55,402 bases of DNA. Source: Fragilariopsis cylindrus CCMP1102. Lineage: Eukaryota > Bacillariophyta > Bacillariophyceae > Bacillariales > Bacillariaceae. A program made the translations under genes and the position numbers. Location: NCBI GenBank assembly GCA_900095095.1, contig FMBT01000552.1, forward strand, positions 1 through 55,402, given 5' to 3'. Shown piece by piece: positions 1 through 9,672 of the stretch. Within the stretch, counting starts at the first letter, position 1. Every line of letters starts with the position of its first letter. The notes under the pieces were generated by a model that had not been told where the DNA came from, searched no databases, and was given only the letters and a program-made list of their open reading frames with translations.

Positions 1-301
1 CTTGGTTTGATTCATTGCACCTTCTAGCAGCATAGACATTTAAAGCGTGGAGGTTTAACTTATGAAACTTACTCTTTAAATTATGATGTTATTATTGTCA
101 CAATAACACACATAAAAAGAATGTTGAATTTTTGGCCTTCCCAAATCCAAAACGAAAAATCAACTTTTTCGACGACCGAGATCTAAATCTTGTTGATGAA
201 CAGATCGCGTTGATATTCTTTATACAAATATAAGGATCACTAATTGACTGTTATAATATTATATCTTTGCTTCTTGTTGCCATCAAAACGCTTAATTTGT
301 T
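1..301. other. gene-free left edge
   Basis: AT-rich sequence with no convincing coding region. It lies downstream of the broken oxygenase gene, so it would hold that gene's 3' flank. No repeat or RNA gene is recognised here. Confidence 0.5.
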
Positions 302-1781
302 CTAATCACCATCGTTGGCTTTGCTCAAACACAGCATATCTGGACCACCGATTTGCTTTTCAATAGGGCTACCATCCAGCGGCACATGCCCAAAAGCAGC
401 AGCGCCTCTAAAAGCGCTATTTCGTGCCCAAACAATCAAGTTCATGCGTTCTTCTCCTCCCTTAATGTCATCCGCACCATGCCTATGCCGTCCAAGATGA
501 AGCACGGCCCATCCTTTGGTATGCGAATGTACGATACTATTCTTCCGGTGGTTCGGATCGCCATACCGGCCACAAACCGCAATCCACCACCCGGAAAAGG
601 ATTCGACCGAGACATACATTTAGGGTCACTTCCGAGGCATCATGGTGCATATCAAGACCTTTATTGCCGTCCTCTTGTGTTTGATGGTCAAAAAAATCAG
701 TATTCCTATATCGTACCACCAAAAGAATGATGATGGTCTAAGGCAGTCGTATGTATCTCATCAGGGTATAACGCTGTGCACATGGGAGCGATTAGCCGTT
801 CCAGCAAATCCGTCATGAGCGGTTCAAAACCGATATCGTTCACAACGAGCCCCAGTCGGTTCATGGTGTTGGGACGTCGACACGGGAGACCTGATGTTTC
901 AAAGAAATCGATTTCTTTCACAAACAGATCGCAAAAAAGCTGGAGTAAAAATCTCAAAGGCAAAAATACCCGGTCCTACTTTTGTAACGAGCCTTTGCAG
1001 GGTGGATGCTGACGGGAAACAACTACTACCTACGATTGTTGTTTCTGACGACTTGAAGCAAGGCTGAAATGCAGGCACAATCCATTCGGGTAGTATACTC
1101 CTGCTCGCAGTATTACGTAGCAAAGAAGAATGACTCAATGCATATTTTTCCGAGGACGACGTCTCTATGATTTCTTGATAACGCTGAATAACGTCTAATT
1201 TACTTGCCATGTGCTTCTCAGCTTTGATCCATCTTTCACGCCGCCGCTCCAACAGCTCAAGTTTCTCTTCCCCGTCATCATTCTCATCATCATTATCGTC
1301 CTCATTAATTGTTAAATGGCGTCCCTCCAACCACGATATGACTTTATCACAAATACTTTGCAACGATGGGGGCTCTTCTGTTGTCCAGGCAGAAAAAAAA
1401 GACGCATCACAGAACCCAGCATCATCGACTCCATCCAACGAAATCGGAACAGCAAACCGTACAGCAATCGGTGCCCGTGGATCTCCTCCGAATCGTATCA
1501 TCATTGGATCATCATCTCCAAGGCCAGCTCCACCGACACGCACGGGCCAGGATCGGGAGCTATAACTGTTGTTACTATGTTGTTGTTTTTGGGTCGGTTG
1601 CAAGATGACTTCTACCAGACCTGGGGAGAGCACAGTGGATTGAATGACGCCGCCGCTTTGTAGTGAAAAAAGCTTTTTGAGGAGATAAAGTGAGGAGGTC
1701 GTCGGATTGTGCTGCGATGCTAAGTGAGAGAGGGTGCTGGTGCGGCAACACTAGCTGCAGCTCTTCTTCTTGAGTTGTCAT
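302..1781 (-). pseudogene. 2-oxoglutarate/Fe(II) oxygenase (PKHD-type), frame-broken
   Basis: The family hydroxylates protein or small-molecule substrates using Fe(II), oxygen and 2-oxoglutarate. Conserved pieces read in order from the ATG at 1781. They are an N-terminal region, a FxPxFC-like segment near 940, RPNTMNRLG near 875, the iron-binding pair in MHHDASEVTLNVCLG (about 615-655), and GWAVLHLGRHRHGADDI plus MNLIVWARNSAFR (about 400-500), which carry the distal His. This matches the plant AT3G18210-like group. The pieces sit in different frames. Breaks occur near 1690, at the A6 run 933-938 (removing one base restores PAFCDLF), near 720 and at 590-605. Five breaks in 1.5 kb argue for a pseudogene, but at least one is a homopolymer indel, so a consensus error is possible. 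Family call is firm; functional status is open. Confidence 0.75.
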
Positions 1782-2152
1782 CACAAGAAATCGTGTTGTG
1801 TTTATTACCTTTGAGTTCTAAAATCCGAAGTCTACATATTAAATATTGAATATTACATTTTTAATATTATATTATCGAATGGTACTGTATAAATCCAGAA
1901 CGCGATGGGCGGCGGGGGGGGGGGGGGCAGGAAAAATTAAGAATATTTTGCTCAATTTTTATTTTGACTCGTCACAGTAAGAATTTCAAATTTCAAATTT
2001 CATTAAAATACTTTTTGAAGTAGATCATGCACACTATGACCATCGCATTATTACAACGACGTAAAACCCCAATACAACAACGACGTTGTAACCTTTAGAA
2101 CTGTAGTAATACCACTTCTATATTATTCTCGTAAACATCCAACAATTCCAGC
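1782..2152. other. divergent spacer between oxygenase relic and KISH gene
   Basis: 371 bp, AT-rich, without a coding region. It must contain the KISH promoter and 5' leader and the 5' side of the oxygenase relic. The only striking item is the G14 run at 1914-1927. A clear TATA box is not assigned. Confidence 0.5.
1914..1927. repeat. G14 homopolymer
   Basis: Fourteen consecutive G residues in an AT-rich spacer about 230 bp upstream of the KISH start codon. Such a run is unstable in replication and hard to sequence, so its length should be treated as approximate. Confidence 0.9.
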
Positions 2153-2681
2153 ATGAGCGCTATCTTTGACTTTTCTAGTGTGTTGATGATACTACTATTG
2201 ATGATTTGTACTAGTTGCTATCTTCGAGAATTAAGACCAGGAATTTTCGATGGAAGTAAGGTACGTTGTACAGTACGATCATGAAACGAAACATGAGCAT
2301 TGGATACATGAACACGCACACGCACACACTCACACACAAAAGACCATTGACTTTTGGTGTAAAGTCAATGTTAATAATAATATAATAATACTCTCTTACA
2401 CCTACTTATCATTCCTGTCCCTTCACTTCGTGATGATGATGATGATGATGATGTTACTACTGCAACCCTACGTATACTAATATTCTCGTGATTGTTGTTG
2501 CTATTAATGATGTTTTTTTTTTTCCTGACAAACGAAGCCACGAGATCCAAATACTGCAATACACATAGATCGGACAGGGTTTGGTGGATTTTGTTGGAAG
2601 ATGAGTCGTGTTGGAGAACGGATGTCGCCTTTTGTTGGAGCTGGTTGTCTTTTCATGGCTGCTTATGTACTGTTCAAGTAA
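2153..2681 (+). CDS. Protein KISH (TMEM167 homologue), two exons
   Basis: KISH/TMEM167 is a small two-span membrane protein of the Golgi and early secretory pathway. Exon 1 (2153-2255) encodes MSAIFDFSSVLMILLLMICT and continues to IFDG. Exon 2 (2569-2681) encodes RTGFGGFCWKMSRVGERMSP followed by a second hydrophobic segment and ends LFK. Joining at GTAAGG (2256) and ACATAG (ending 2568) is phase-consistent and makes an Asn codon across the junction. The product is 71 residues, against about 72 in animals and plants. The family hallmarks (MSAIF start, the IC..CY segment, W-K...R-x-GER-x-SP) are all present. The 313-bp intron holds a (GAT)n run at 2431-2453 and a T-rich tract before the acceptor. 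The two short exons are easy to miss in ORF-based annotation. Confidence 0.93.
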
Positions 2682-3398
2682 AAAATGAAAAAAGGAGAAA
2701 CAAATAGAAATAGAACATAGAGAGTGTAGCAATCATTTGTATTTATATCTTCAAATGTGCTCAAAAACAAAGAAAGAAGGAAAAAACAAACAGCGAATCG
2801 AATCGAATCGAATCGAAATATAATTGATAAAATGGGGAACTATTCAATAACTGTGCAGATTTTGAAAAAAACTATTCTGAATTGTGTGGGGAATGTTTAT
2901 TTAAAGAAAAATAATGAATGATACAGGATAATACGATCGTCGTTTAGTTGATGATGATTTGTTGCAATGCGCCGCACTGTCTATTTGGGTGTTGGTATTG
3001 AATTTGTTGTGTATACGTTTTTACTATTAGCGTAACCGAATGAAATGGAATGAAATAATATATATCCATATGAATACATCTTATACGTTATCAAAGCCGA
3101 TCTTTTTAAGAAAGTTTGTTCCGAAAAAAAGATGAATTTGAAATAAATTGGTTGAGGAGCGAGTCGAGTGTATGGGTTCAGTGAAAGAGGAATATTTGGA
3201 ACCCTCAAAATATTACTAGCCATTAAAAAATTACTACAATATGTATCATAAGTACTCAATTGCTAAAACCATAATCGTGGAGAAAAAAAAGAGTGATAAT
3301 GGATTGACTTGGCAATAAAAAGTAATATTTAATTAGAAATTGGATGTATTAGTTATTTGAATTGATTGATATAATATATTGTATATTGTTATGTATTA
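2682..3398. other. convergent spacer
   Basis: About 720 bp between the 3' ends of the KISH gene (+) and the UBAC2-like gene (-). It is AT-rich with no supported gene. A short pentanucleotide run (CGAAT repeats) lies at 2794-2817. Reading frames here are short and look random. Confidence 0.55.
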
Positions 3399-4531
3399 TT
3401 ACGATCCCATTAGTAGTAAATTCGCTGCTGTTTCTACATTATTATCAGAAACTTGAAGTGCCTCTTTTACGCGTTGTTCGTCAAATCCCATAGATATCAA
3501 CTGAGCAATAGCTTCAGGTGGCGGTGGCGGTGGCATAGCTGCTGCTGCTGAAGGTTGAGCAGGACCAGCCATCGGAACTCGTCGTGTAGCTGCACCTTGT
3601 TGCTCCTGTCCTCGGTTACGACGTGGTCCACCCCCGCCGCCGGGTCTAATATTAGTCGCCCCTCTTGTAAAATACGGAGCGAAAACCTTAGGATTTGGAT
3701 CTAAGAAGAACAAACTACCAATAGATTCCCAAGGTAACATATTTACAATCACATCGGGGACGTCTATGAATGGAATATTGCTACTACTATTGTTGTTGTT
3801 TGTAGATAGTGATAACAGAAAGAAAAATATTCCACTTGCTACCATCCCGATGGAACCAGCTAAAAGACTTGCTGTTCCTCTCATAAAAAGAATATATATT
3901 GCACATAAATATGGAAATGTCTTTTCACTGCATGATATACCTAACGTAGAACTTGATAAGAATCGTGGATATAATCTAGGTACGTAAGTCTTGTACCAAT
4001 ACAGGACCGCACCAACGAACAGATACGGTCCCTTCGCAGCCGTTGTACCACCACCAACGAAAGTTCTTGTAACGTCTTCATCGAATGTTAATACAGCTAC
4101 TAATCTAATAAATATATAAACAATCTCCAATGTAAATAACCATGCAATAAATCTTCGACTAGACAATTCTTGTTCTAACCTTCGTAATAATGTACCAAAA
4201 AAGATAATCCAACAATTAGTTCAGTCGATGAAGAAAAGAACCAATTTGATGGTCCATTCCACAATGCCGATACCCATAAACCATTTGAATAGTTATTATT
4301 ATTATTGTTCCTGTTGCTGTAAGTATTGTCATCGTCATCATTATTACGAATGACCCATAAAGAACCAGCAACCCACAAGATACAAATAATCTTTGTTATT
4401 GGTGATCCTGAGAACCATGGTTTTGATGATTGTTGCGGTTGTTGTTGTGACTGTTGCTGTAACTGTTGTAAATTAACAGCTCTTCGCTGTCGAGCACCTG
4501 CACCATTATTGACGGCAGGAGCGGGAGGCAT
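3399..4531 (-). CDS. Rhomboid-like UBA-domain membrane protein (UBAC2/Dsc2-like)
   Basis: UBAC2-type proteins are inactive rhomboids of the ER that link membrane substrates to ubiquitin-dependent degradation. The N-terminus is Gln/Asn-rich, followed by a membrane segment (ITKIICILWVAGSLWVI). Several hydrophobic spans come next, including RRFIAWLFTLEIVYIFIRL and GPYLFVGAVLYWYKTYVPR. A Gly/Pro-rich linker precedes a C-terminal UBA domain with the MGF signature (AIAQLISMGFDEQRVKEALQ and the final ETAANLLL). The reading frame breaks once at the A6 run 4197-4202. Adding one base restores GLSFFGTLLRRLEQELSSRR across the break, so a homopolymer miscall is more likely than a true disruption. Whole length would be about 375 residues. 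No rhomboid catalytic Ser/His pair was recognised, as expected for this group. Confidence 0.82.
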
Positions 4532-5428
4532 AATGAAAAATCAATTAAGTATGATGGTACGAGCGATTTCAGATTAAGGGAGTACGCAACTTAAGATTGT
4601 AGTATTCAAAGCGTTGGTAAGATAGATAACAATGATTGTTTGCTTTGGAGATGATGAGCGCCTCTCTTGGTAGCTAGCGGTCAAGCCTATACAATGTGTT
4701 ATTAACAATGGATAGATCCTAGCACTTCTTTATGAATATATTATCAATCTATTTCAACTAACTCGACGTTTCGATATGTTTCGTTGATGGTGAAGAAGTT
4801 GTTTTGTTTGGTTTTTGTTTAAAAAAGAAATTGCCTTAATTGCCAAGATTCCCTAAGGCCCCTTTAACATACTTCTAAACTTTTATCTTTATATACAGTA
4901 CTGAATACATTGAACATTATGCCTTTCTACAATAAGGTAGTCCCTTTTGACTTTGGTATTATAACGGGTAACTGTGGTATATAACCAAGAGAATGACATT
5001 GAGCTCGTAGTAAGTAATCAATAAGCAAAATGTTAATATAGTAGAGGGTGATAATACAATTTGAAATTGTTTAGGCTAATAAAATAAAAATCAAGATCTA
5101 AAAATTGATCGAGACTACATTTTGATTATGGAAAAACGTAGCAGTTATTCAAAAAGATTGAAGCAATGTTGATCAAAAGAGACCAATATAATAGTAGCCA
5201 ACACAACATTGAACGTTCATATTACAATAGTCCAAATTCCAAATCATTATTTATCATATTCAACAAATCATTGTTTATCATATTCATTATGATTGTTAGC
5301 AGAAGTGACCCTTATATTTTATCTTACTGTACGTGATACCTTAATACATGACTGGCTTTCTTGTTCACTAGCATGTAATGTGTAACTAGGAATATCTCAA
5401 GATGATTGAGTCGATTATTAATATTAAA
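4532..5428. other. AT-rich spacer
   Basis: About 900 bp without a supported gene. It includes the promoter side of the UBAC2-like gene on the minus strand. Reading frames are short and of random composition. No strong repeat or RNA gene is visible. Confidence 0.55.
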
Positions 5429-5710
5429 CTAAGGCAGTCTCTCGGTCATACGAAATACCTTTTTTGTGCTGGAGCTCCTTGCCTCTAAATCGATGATCTC
5501 CCCAGTTAATGCCAGACTCTTATCCAACAATATAGATCTGGCCTCCATGTGAATTCCCTGCTGAATTCGTGATCTGGTTTGCAGTGTCACGTCGTCCTCT
5601 AGTTCTATTCCGACGAGCTCAAAGTTTCCTCTAGTATTCAGATGGCTTACAATCGAGGCCACACCAACCACACATCTGTCACCCATCTTGACTAAGTCTG
5701 GCTTTGGCAT
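5429..5710 (-). pseudogene. Hexapeptide-repeat (left-handed beta-helix) domain fragment
   Basis: A 93-residue open frame starts MPKPDLVKMGDRCVVGVASI and contains a pattern of Gly/Val/Ile hexads (LVGIELEDDVTLQTRSRIQQ). It closes with the phrase ILLDKSLALTGEIIDLEAR. This resembles the end of the acyltransferase-like region in large adenylation/PKS-like or multidomain acyltransferase proteins. A stop lies a few codons upstream, and no catalytic part follows in the remaining 215 bp to the peroxidase end. It is therefore a truncated relic or a captured exon. The exact parent family is an inference from the hexad pattern. Confidence 0.45.
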
Positions 5711-5925
5711 GGAAGGATTTGCAACTGTTGGAGTTGACTCATTTTGTCACGTCTTGTCTTCTTTCGTCCGAACAACCCTGAATGAAAAATCTCATTGAAT
5801 GAAGGATCTTCGGTTTTCTTCCCCGAGATATACAATGGTGAGGTAGTAAAAGTACCTCATTTTCTTGTGTACTCCACCTATTTTCTAAAATGGCGTGAAC
5901 GCCTGTTGATCATATGACTTTACTC

Positions 5926-8034
5926 TCAGCAGCTTCCGATCCGAAAGGTTGTCGCTGCTTGACCTACCGTAGACCCCCCATCACCGGACACAACAATTAC
6001 ATATTCTTCTTCTTCCAATTGATCGCTAGGGAACTGGAAACCCCCAGTTGAGGTCCACGTATGACATTCTCTGTGACCACATGAACGGGTCCAATCAATG
6101 AGCAAATCACTTCTTTGGTCTGGACTTGCTGGTATATCTCGAACGTTAGAAACGAAACTTGACAGAAGGATCCCTATCCAAATATTTTCACCCGAAACGT
6201 TATTATAGTTCACGACGATAGTTTCTCCTCTATTGAAGCAATTATCGTCGAGGAATATTCTAGCTCCACCTTCCCCTTCTTCATCTGGAAGTAAAAGTGA
6301 CGTGTCTCTCGTAAAAGATTGACTAGATACCGATGTTATATTTTCTAAAGATGTCACACCTTGTGACTCAAAGCCGAAGGTGCACACGCTCCCTAATGGA
6401 CAATCCCCGGCCTTTGAATGACCGTGGTCAATGAGAAGGCTCAATACGTCTCGAAAATCAGATAGGAAGGAACGATTGTCCCTATTATATTTTTGGGCAA
6501 AAGGCATAAACGGAGTGTCTTGCGAGCACGGATTGCCACCATTAAAATCGCAATTGATTCCATTTTCCATGTCATTAAGATTCCGAACAAGGGACATGTC
6601 TGCGTTTAACATGGTAACTTGACTATCAGCACTTACAATGCCTCGCCATTGCAGTCTGTTAGGAATGTTAGGCATATCATCATTGTTAACTTCTTCTATG
6701 AAGAAATCTGGAGGTTGTCCAATGAGTTCTATCCAGTAACCTCCATCGAATGTGGTGGAACTCAGGTCCCATTTCCCTTCAAAGCCACTATTTTGTCGAC
6801 GCATTTGTCCTACTGAATGCGCTCCCATGAGGGCTGTCACTTGCTGTGGATTAAAGTTGAACTCTTTATCAAAGAACTGTTGAATAGATGAAGTACCCAT
6901 TGTTGCATGTGCCTGAGTAACATGTGGTCCTCGCATGGATGTACAAGTGGTAGGGCTCCCACCGAAATCAACTCCACAGTCACCAAGTTGCTCGCAAGTT
7001 TTCCGTCCAATCCATTGTAAAGGGAAAGTGATATCACGATCATCTGGAGGGACGGCAGATTCTGTCGCAACTAACGCAGAAAGCATCCAAATATCCGTAC
7101 GTGTCAGTCCTCGATCTGAAAAAGCATTTACAATAGAGTTGAGAGCAGATATAGGTTTTTCTAACCCTGCATTATCAGGATTGACCATATCAACACAGCC
7201 ATTACATCCTCCAATACAATCGTGGAACGATAGGCGAATAAACTGAAAGTCAAAGAAATATATCATTATCAACACAGATATTGTTAGTTCTTTCAGATAG
7301 TAATATAAATAGTAGCGCGCACAGATGGTCGTTCGTTTATCCTACATTGTGCTAAAACGTACCTTTCCGATGAAGTCGCCGTCAGAACGAATCAAGTCCA
7401 TAATTTGATCACGAGCTTCTTGAATAACGGAAATCATCGTATCAGAAACAACAAGGACAGTGTCCAGAGCAGCCACAGACACAATCGGTACTGAGATAGG
7501 TGTCGGTAATGGATTAGATACTTGTATAGGTTGGACTGATGGTGCCTGGATTATAGTGGGTTGTGTTGGACCCAAAATAATTGGTCTACTAGGTGATAAT
7601 GTTGGAACTGAAAAAAAGGTTGAGCTGCTAGAGCAATCACCTACACGAAAAGTCTTCGTGGTAGATTGAGGGACTCGACCGGACCGATTACCTGATACTG
7701 CAATAACATAATCAGTTTCTTCTAACCCAAAAGTAGAAAGCTTGACAATTCCTTGGGCAGGCCAATTGTCGCAATTATCTAGGTCTCCACAGGTTAGTAC
7801 CCAGTCTTTTAGACCACCTGATATCAGTGCAGGAAGTTGTGTGAGATCTGGAACTGCAGACTTCTCATAGAGACCGATAAAGACACCTTCACCTTGTACA
7901 TCAATAAATCGTACAGTAATCGCCTCTCCTTCCGTGAAGCATTGCTTCTCTAATCGGACCAATGCGCAATCTACACTTGCTGTGAATAGCAGAGGTAGCA
8001 GACAGGAGAAATTTATCTTCGTATTCATCTTCAT
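5926..8034 (-). CDS. Secreted haem peroxidase (plant/fungal superfamily), two exons
   Basis: Predicted peroxide-dependent oxidase acting in the secretory route or outside the cell. The chosen ATG at 8034 (MKMNTKINFSCLLPLLFTAS) gives a clean signal peptide; an in-frame start further upstream adds only polar residues. Exon 1 is 8034-7363, the intron is 7362-7243 (GTACGT..TTTCAG, phase 0), and exon 2 is 7242-5926. The total is about 662 residues. The distal site FIRLSFHDCIGGCNGC starts exon 2, and the proximal haem ligand lies in TALMGAHSVGQMRRQ near 6810. Two copies of a roughly 110-residue Cys-containing domain frame the catalytic domain. One follows the signal peptide (LVRLEKQCFTEGEAITVRF). 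The other is at the C-terminus (RIFLDDNCFNRGETIVVNYN). A Pro/Ser/Thr-rich linker joins the first copy to the peroxidase domain. The frame is intact across both exons. Confidence 0.88.
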
Positions 8035-9010
8035 TTTCAGTAGAAGTTTCAAAATAGAACCGCGGTGCGATAAAATTCCTTTGAAATAATAAGTTGAAAT
8101 AATAAGTGACACATAGCGCACTTGTTGTGCATTTACGAGATCTTACAACGAAGAACAAAAACAAAAGTTTATCTTTGAACAACTTTGAAGTATGTGTGAC
8201 TTGAAGGTGTCCAAACAAAATTACTCGCCTGCCTTTTCAACGCCTAGGCCTTTAATTAAGAAAAATTCAACGACTACACTGCGCACGCCTAAAGTGTCAC
8301 ACTACATTTTTGAAGGGCGCAAAACCGAAGCGTGCATCTTTTGTCACGCACAACGTGACGGAAAGCGCACTCCATAGAGTCACCTATACGATTCGCAGAA
8401 CATACAATCTTGTCAGTGTCATTAATCATAGTGTGAGTCAAACCATCTGTTTTGTTCACCATATCATGCTCAATAAGTCAAGTGGTGATCTAGTGAGGCA
8501 CCGTCCAGGTAGGCATGGATAAAAAGCATAGTAAATATTATATATATATATATATGAAATATTAACCCCTCCCCCCCCCATCAATCACCAAAAAATTAGA
8601 ACTTAAGTTGTTACTAAATCTATGTGTAGTTAGAACATAGTGAGTGTGCTGGAAAACAAAACACAGCATCATCAATCAACGTTGTCATGGTCAACAACAA
8701 AACATCCAGCAGCAACAATATTGTATTGACAATGGATACTTACAATTAAATTAAACCAACTACACAGTGTAATAATGGCGATAAGAGGAAAAAACAACAA
8801 AAAAGAGTGTTGCCCAAAAGATGCTCTAGTTGTAGGATCAACAGGTCAATGTTGCTGCAACTGGCATCACATGACCACACATAATTGACAGATGAGTATT
8901 AATTATAAATAAGTGTTGTTGTTGTACTCTGTTGTACTCTCTTGTTGTGATAACAATCTATAGAGACAAACATCATCAACCAATACCACCATTTTAAGTA
9001 AATAATAAGA

Positions 9011-9208
9011 AGCATCATGCAGCATCATACAGCATCATACAGCGCAGCATCATACAGCGCAGCATCATACAGCATCATACAGCATTATATAGCATTATAT
9101 AGCATCATATACAGCAGCACGCAGCAGCACGCAGCAGCACGCAGCAGCACGCAGCAGCACGCAGCAGCACGCAGCAGCACGCAGCAGCACGCAGCAGCAC
9201 GCAGCAGC
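9011..9208. repeat. compound minisatellite (AGCATCATAC and GCAGCAGCAC units)
   Basis: The first half is built from AGCATCATAC-type units with interspersed AGCGC. The second half (about 9113-9208) is a near-perfect array of the 10-bp unit GCAGCAGCAC, roughly nine copies. The two unit types share the AGCA core, so one may derive from the other. There are no spacers between units, so it is not a CRISPR array. Confidence 0.92.
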
Positions 9209-9381
9209 GTGCTGTGTGACTTTACATAACAACAATCCATCATAATAGAGGTAAAATATTGACTATAACCACAAATTATCGAAGAAGTAGAGGGAAAAGA
9301 TGATGATGGAGGGAGGTTGGTAATTATTATTCATTCTCTGTAAATTTTGCAGCTACATAAAATATGAATGCTTACCTGATA

Positions 9382-9386
9382 TGACA
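9382..9386. repeat. target-site duplication TGACA (left copy)
   Basis: Five bases directly before the left LTR, repeated exactly after the right LTR at 15304-15308. This is the expected size for copia integration. Confidence 0.9.
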
Positions 9387-9672
9387 TGTTGAGATTCTAG
9401 TTTAGATAAGAGTTTAATAGTTGTTAAGGTTGTTCTAAACGATTTATGAGTTCTATCTATCTTAGGCTGTCCTTGAGACGCTGTCCTTGAGACGCTGTTG
9501 TAATGCTTGTGTTGCTTGTGTTAGTGGCGATAGGCATTTGTCGTTTGTATTGCTGTTTGACTGGCTTGTGTTATTGTTTGAATCGGTGCGCTGTAACGGT
9601 ATTTGTGGTCTGTCTGTCGTACGTGGTCTGTCCGTCGTTCGTGTTTCTGTCGTGCGAGTTAAGATTTCAACA
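9387..9672 (-). repeat. copia LTR, left copy (3' LTR of the minus-strand element)
   Basis: 286 bp with TGTTGA...TCAACA ends, identical by eye to 15018-15303. A 14-bp tandem pair (CTGTCCTTGAGACG twice) lies inside. The pol frame runs into this LTR and stops at 9462, so the last roughly 70 pol residues are LTR-encoded. The purine-rich stretch AGCTTGCAAGGGTG on the minus strand abuts the LTR at 9673-9686 and is the likely plus-strand primer site. Confidence 0.93.

Larger units (their letters stand above)
8035..9386. other. repeat-rich spacer left of the copia element
   Basis: About 1.35 kb with no supported gene. It holds the peroxidase promoter region, a (TA)n run at 8537-8556 followed by a C-rich stretch, and the tandem repeats at 9011-9208. 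The last five bases (9382-9386, TGACA) are the target-site duplication of the copia insertion. Confidence 0.65.

Noticed and set aside
1209..1663. Plus-strand frames over the oxygenase relic
   Set aside because: Antisense shadows; the minus strand carries the conserved oxygenase motifs.
9017..9229. 70-codon plus-strand frame through the minisatellite
   Set aside because: It is simply the translation of a 10-bp repeat with no start context or domain; any frame of such an array stays open.
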